Position numbers and translations under genes: made by a program. Below the pieces are notes generated by a model. It made no database searches and had not been told where the DNA came from. It saw only the letters and a list, made by a program, of their open reading frames with translations. A stretch of DNA of 8,498 nucleotides from an uncultured Eubacteriales bacterium (lineage in GTDB: Bacteria > Bacillota > Clostridia > Christensenellales > CAG-138), in the NCBI GenBank assembly GCA_900542615.1, contig UQOG01000088.1, forward strand, positions 1 to 8,498, in the 5' to 3' direction. Shown here in pieces: positions 7,401 to 8,498 of this stretch; positions within the stretch are counted from its first letter, which is position 1, and the number at the start of each line of letters is the position of its first letter.

Positions 7401-7757
7401 CTGGGCGCAGGCCTGGGTAAAGCCGGGGGTGTTCTGTACCCGGCCAAAGGCATACAGGGATTGCTGCATTTCCTCCAGGGTCTTGCGCACCGCCATGCGC
7501 TTGCCCTGGGGGCTCAAAAATACCCGGCCGTTGCCCTGCTCCTCCAGGGCCCGGCGGGCCAGGGTGGTAAAGGAATAAACCGGCGCGCCGGCGATGCCTT
7601 CCTCCGCCAGCTGGCGCTCCGCCTCATAGGTGAATTGCTCCGGCACGATGCACCGCACCGGCTCCCCGGCCTCCAGCAAGGCCCGGATCCGGCTGCGCAA
7701 ATACCGGCTCTTTCCCGAGCCCGCCCGGCCCAGGATAAAATATACCGCCGCCGCCAT
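4479..7757 (-). CDS. addB: ATP-dependent helicase/nuclease subunit B (AddB)
   Basis: AddB is the partner of AddA. In the known family its helicase fold is inactive for unwinding but helps recognise Chi, and its nuclease cuts the opposite strand from AddA. This copy has 1092 residues (B. subtilis AddB is 1166). Visible parts: GRAGSGKS Walker A (10-17), VPEQFTYEAE (38-47), the GANEGKFPP motif (568-576) and a RecB-type nuclease with H781, GRIDRVD (D892) and VVDYKQG (D909, K911). Four cysteines for the 4Fe-4S cluster are in family positions: C751 (NTCPFRHF) and C1046, C1049, C1055 (CxxCxxxxxC). The complex should therefore be fully equipped. The ATG at 7757 is 3 nt after the thpR stop; GAGG (7770-7767), 9 nt upstream, lies inside the last thpR codons. 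The TGA stop lies within addA. The start matches the family N-terminus (xxYFILGRAGSGKS). Confidence 0.97.
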   Translation of the reverse strand: MAAAVYFILGRAGSGKSRYLRSRIRALLEAGEPVRCIVPEQFTYEAERQLAEEGIAGAPVYSFTTLARRALEEQGNGRVFLSPQGKRMAVRKTLEEMQQSLYAFGRVQNTPGFTQACAQLFTRFKRSEISPEQLAQAAQGLPEGDLLGDKLRDLARLYGETEGYLQGRYLDEEDGFAAFCAALPTSSFAGKHIVLDGIEFKGQQTWRALGLLMDVAASLHIALRLDPNPSRDKGLFAGEARALDRLRAMAGERGCHVQTIALPHPDFPPRFAAPMLAHLEKEAFAFPFFPYGGKSDGSIRLFAALDREGEAAAAAEAVLSAARSGVRYRDMAVIAGDPSYMGPLERAFSARGIPFFSDARHKLTDFAAPRLLMAALRCVSRGFVQNDLLDLMKTGLCGVSRDDWEYLENHLVAWGLRGQSLSRPLGQPDTPPQAEAARQRLMGPLFRLRDALGGASTAAGKTEALFAYMEELDLYGQLQARTAALEAAGELERMEENAQVYAHILTVLDQMHAILGDTPLSTRRYLAIFQEGLNAYEIGAIPATVDQVLLGSLDRTRARDLRALFILGANEGKFPPDTPDDGVIDDAELAQLEALGLPRWENTQELAQAANMDLYGMLTKPRELLYLSYALSAGADAALPAAMVDRVQALFPDLPLETQLAPALPGSDAGGLDALARGLRTLADTGHAPAGLAALYGYYAAQPDHANTLAGLEQALFPALSPAPFGYDLALQLYGGAPGGSATRLEAYNTCPFRHFVQYGLRAQPRREYKERRADEGAFCHQALDGFLQAIREEDPAALDEVRVDALLDGILPPLLAAHNGGVLMDTARGRAKAARLVRAVRATAQAMVAQLKDSGFRPGESEVAFGEGCPYPPLLLRLENGAVYQLSGRIDRVDTAQVDGAAYYRVVDYKQGGQAFDYAQLYHGLRLQLPLYVAALEAAESLAAPAGMYYMPVGDPALPEEEAPLTERLQAAFRLQGLTLSDPVLEAAGMLGPGADTGRGKGLVSRDEFQAVVDYSVAKAKDTLGRIMEGGAAVSPARYKQSDPCKTCRYKGICAFDPQLGCRARGLGSMNKDAFLTAIGKKQEDGHELDG
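4502..4506 (-). promoter_or_regulatory. addA ribosome binding site inside the addB 3' end
   Basis: On the minus strand, ACAGGAGG ends 6 nt before ATG 4495, which is ideal spacing. The next ATG upstream (4501) would have no spacer, and ATG 4519 lies before the site. The site is within addB codons, so ribosomes finishing addB can start addA. Confidence 0.85.
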
Positions 7758-7760
7758 AAG

Positions 7761-8294
7761 CTAGATCCTCGCCCGGTGCAGGGGCAGATATACCATGCCC
7801 CTGCCCTGGCGCTGGCTTTCAAACAGGGTGATCTCCTGTACCTGCATGGAGGCGTTCGCCGGGACCTCCCCCAAGGCCGCCAGATCCGCTGCCCCCAGCC
7901 CCACCCCACGGCCCAGGGTAATATGGGGCACATACGCCCGCTGCTCCCGGGGGAACCCCTGCTCCTGCAGGGCGGCCTGTAGGGATTCGTACAACGCGTT
8001 TAGCTCCTCCAACTGCCCCAACACCTGTACATAGGCGGTATACCCTTCCTTGCGGGCAAAGCCGCTGATCCGGCCCAGGTGCAGCGCAAAGGGCCGGATC
8101 CCCCGCACCGCCTCCTCCACGGCCAGCGCGGCTCCGGATAGATCCCCGCTCTCGCCGATGAAGTGCAGGGTGATATGAAAATTGTCCGCCGGGGTAAACC
8201 GGCCCCCCCGGCTGGTATCCTTCAACAACGTTTGCAAGCGGATCAGCTCCTGCCGAAAGGTTTTCGGCAGCTGGATGCCGATAAAAAGACGCAT
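7761..8294 (-). CDS. thpR: RNA 2',3'-cyclic phosphodiesterase (LigT/2H family)
   Basis: This 177-residue protein belongs to the 2H phosphoesterase superfamily. Both signature HxTx motifs are present, HITL at 40-43 and HITL at 124-127, in the two lobes of the fold; these four residues form the active site. The N-terminus MRLFIGIQLP is typical of ThpR/LigT proteins and fixes the start. Known members hydrolyse 2',3'-cyclic phosphates to 2'-phosphates and some join tRNA halves in vitro; the physiological role in bacteria is unsettled. GGAGG lies 10 nt upstream of ATG 8294, slightly long. It is the first gene of the operon and ends 3 nt before addB, whose ribosome binding site it contains. I infer co-expression with AddAB; whether there is a functional link is unknown. 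Length is normal for the family and no residues are missing. Confidence 0.93.
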   Translation of the reverse strand: MRLFIGIQLPKTFRQELIRLQTLLKDTSRGGRFTPADNFHITLHFIGESGDLSGAALAVEEAVRGIRPFALHLGRISGFARKEGYTAYVQVLGQLEELNALYESLQAALQEQGFPREQRAYVPHITLGRGVGLGAADLAALGEVPANASMQVQEITLFESQRQGRGMVYLPLHRARI

Positions 8295-8320
8295 ACCCGC
8301 CTATCCTCCCTGGACAGAGT

Positions 8321-8337
8321 CCCCGGCAGCGCCGGGG
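8321..8337 (-). other. GC-rich hairpin in the 5' leader of the thpR-addB-addA mRNA
   Basis: CCCCGGC (8321-8327) and GCCGGGG (8331-8337) form a perfect 7-bp stem with a 3-base loop. It lies between the predicted transcription start (about 8340) and the thpR ribosome binding site (8305-8310), 10 bases from the latter, so it does not hide that site. A stem at the very 5' end would be expected to protect an mRNA from decay. Read on the plus strand it is followed only by CTTTCCTC, a poor T-tract, so I do not call it a terminator. Confidence 0.55.
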
Positions 8338-8346
8338 CTTTCCTCT

Positions 8347-8375
8347 AGTATAGCATCATCGGCTCCATAAAAAAA
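8347..8375 (-). promoter_or_regulatory. Predicted sigma-A-type promoter of the thpR-addB-addA operon
   Basis: On the minus strand TATACT (8352-8347) matches 5 of 6 bases of the -10 consensus and is preceded directly by TGC, an extended -10 element. The -35 region is only a T-run (A at 8369-8375 on the plus strand), a poor match that the extended -10 could offset. Transcription would start near 8340, about 46 nt before the thpR ATG. No other good promoter is visible in the operon, where the genes touch or overlap. Confidence 0.6.
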
Positions 8376-8379
8376 GCGC

Positions 8380-8417
8380 GGGCCGGGGGGGGCGGCGGGC
8401 GCGCAAAGCGCGCACAA
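8380..8417 (+). repeat. Dispersed GC-rich repeat, copy B
   Basis: This copy aligns to 923-960 without gaps at 32 of 38 positions. It has an eight-G run (8385-8392), CGGCGGG, a 6-bp stem GCGCGC/GCGCGC (8399-8404 with 8408-8413, loop AAA) and ACAA. The stem differs from copy A by one swapped base pair (8400-8412). Its G-tracts at 8380-8382, 8385-8387, 8390-8392 and 8397-8399 also fit the usual G-quadruplex pattern. It sits just upstream of the operon promoter. Confidence 0.75.
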
Positions 8418-8444
8418 CCGGCCCGGGCTTCGCCCGGGCCGGTT
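8416..8444. repeat. 13-bp perfect hairpin following repeat copy B
   Basis: AACCGGCCCGGGC (8416-8428) pairs with GCCCGGGCCGGTT (8432-8444) around a TTC loop. No T-tract follows on the plus strand. On the minus strand the nearest T-run is about 40 bases on, past the small hairpin. It therefore looks like part of the repeat element rather than a plain terminator. Confidence 0.7.
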
Positions 8445-8456
8445 CAGTCTGTCGAG

Positions 8457-8490
8457 AAACCCGGCTATGCATCAGGCATACGCCGGGTTT
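8457..8490. other. Stem-loop at the right edge, possibly a terminator of a gene outside the window
   Basis: AAACCCGGC (8457-8465) pairs with GCCGGGTTT (8482-8490). Across one bulged C (8481), TATGC (8466-8470) pairs with GCATA (8476-8480), leaving a 5-base loop. The A/T-flanked stem looks like a two-way terminator, but the only T-run is the TTT in the stem, followed by GGG. The gene it would serve is not visible. Confidence 0.4.
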
Positions 8491-8498
8491 GGGTCATG

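Noticed and set aside
1052..7757. A novel helicase-nuclease defence system
   Set aside because: Motifs, lengths, the iron-sulfur cysteine pattern and gene order match housekeeping AddB-AddA, with nothing added or missing.

Overview
The window is GC-rich Bacillota-type DNA, most likely from a clostridial lineage with high GC. Three things suggest this: an AddA/AddB recombination nuclease rather than RecBCD, an M23 domain of SpoIIQ-like character, and good GGAGG ribosome binding sites. No rRNA, tRNA or marker gene is present to fix the taxon. The first 458 bases differ sharply, at about 32% GC by hand count against about 65% for the next 411 bases.

Layout. Bases 1-458 form an AT-rich segment holding a small helical protein gene (11-205, possibly open at the left edge) and the first 88 codons of an overlapping second gene (195-869). 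The rest of that second gene is a GC-rich M23/LytM metallopeptidase domain with its zinc ligands intact. Bases 870-1051 are a convergent intergenic region packed with inverted repeats and hairpins, including a terminator. Bases 1052-8294 are a tightly packed minus-strand operon, thpR-addB-addA (RNA 2',3'-cyclic phosphodiesterase, AddB, AddA). Bases 8295-8498 hold its promoter, a 5'-UTR hairpin, a second copy of the GC-rich repeat and another hairpin at the right edge.

How the genes work together. AddA (UvrD-like helicase plus RecB-type nuclease) and AddB (inactive helicase fold with Walker A, nuclease and 4Fe-4S cysteines) form the heterodimer that processes double-strand DNA ends for RecA. 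Their genes overlap, and addB starts 3 nt after thpR with its ribosome binding site inside thpR, so all three should be made from one coupled mRNA. The left-hand gene pair is also translationally coupled, but its function is unknown.

The genes of the operon are ordinary. The unusual material is (i) a gene that changes base composition abruptly in mid-frame, with third-position GC going from about 19% to about 79%, and (ii) a GC-rich intergenic repeat present at both ends of the operon. The two copies match at 32 of 38 ungapped positions, and their only stem differences are one compensatory base-pair swap. I see no CRISPR array, transposase, tRNA or clear new enzymatic system.
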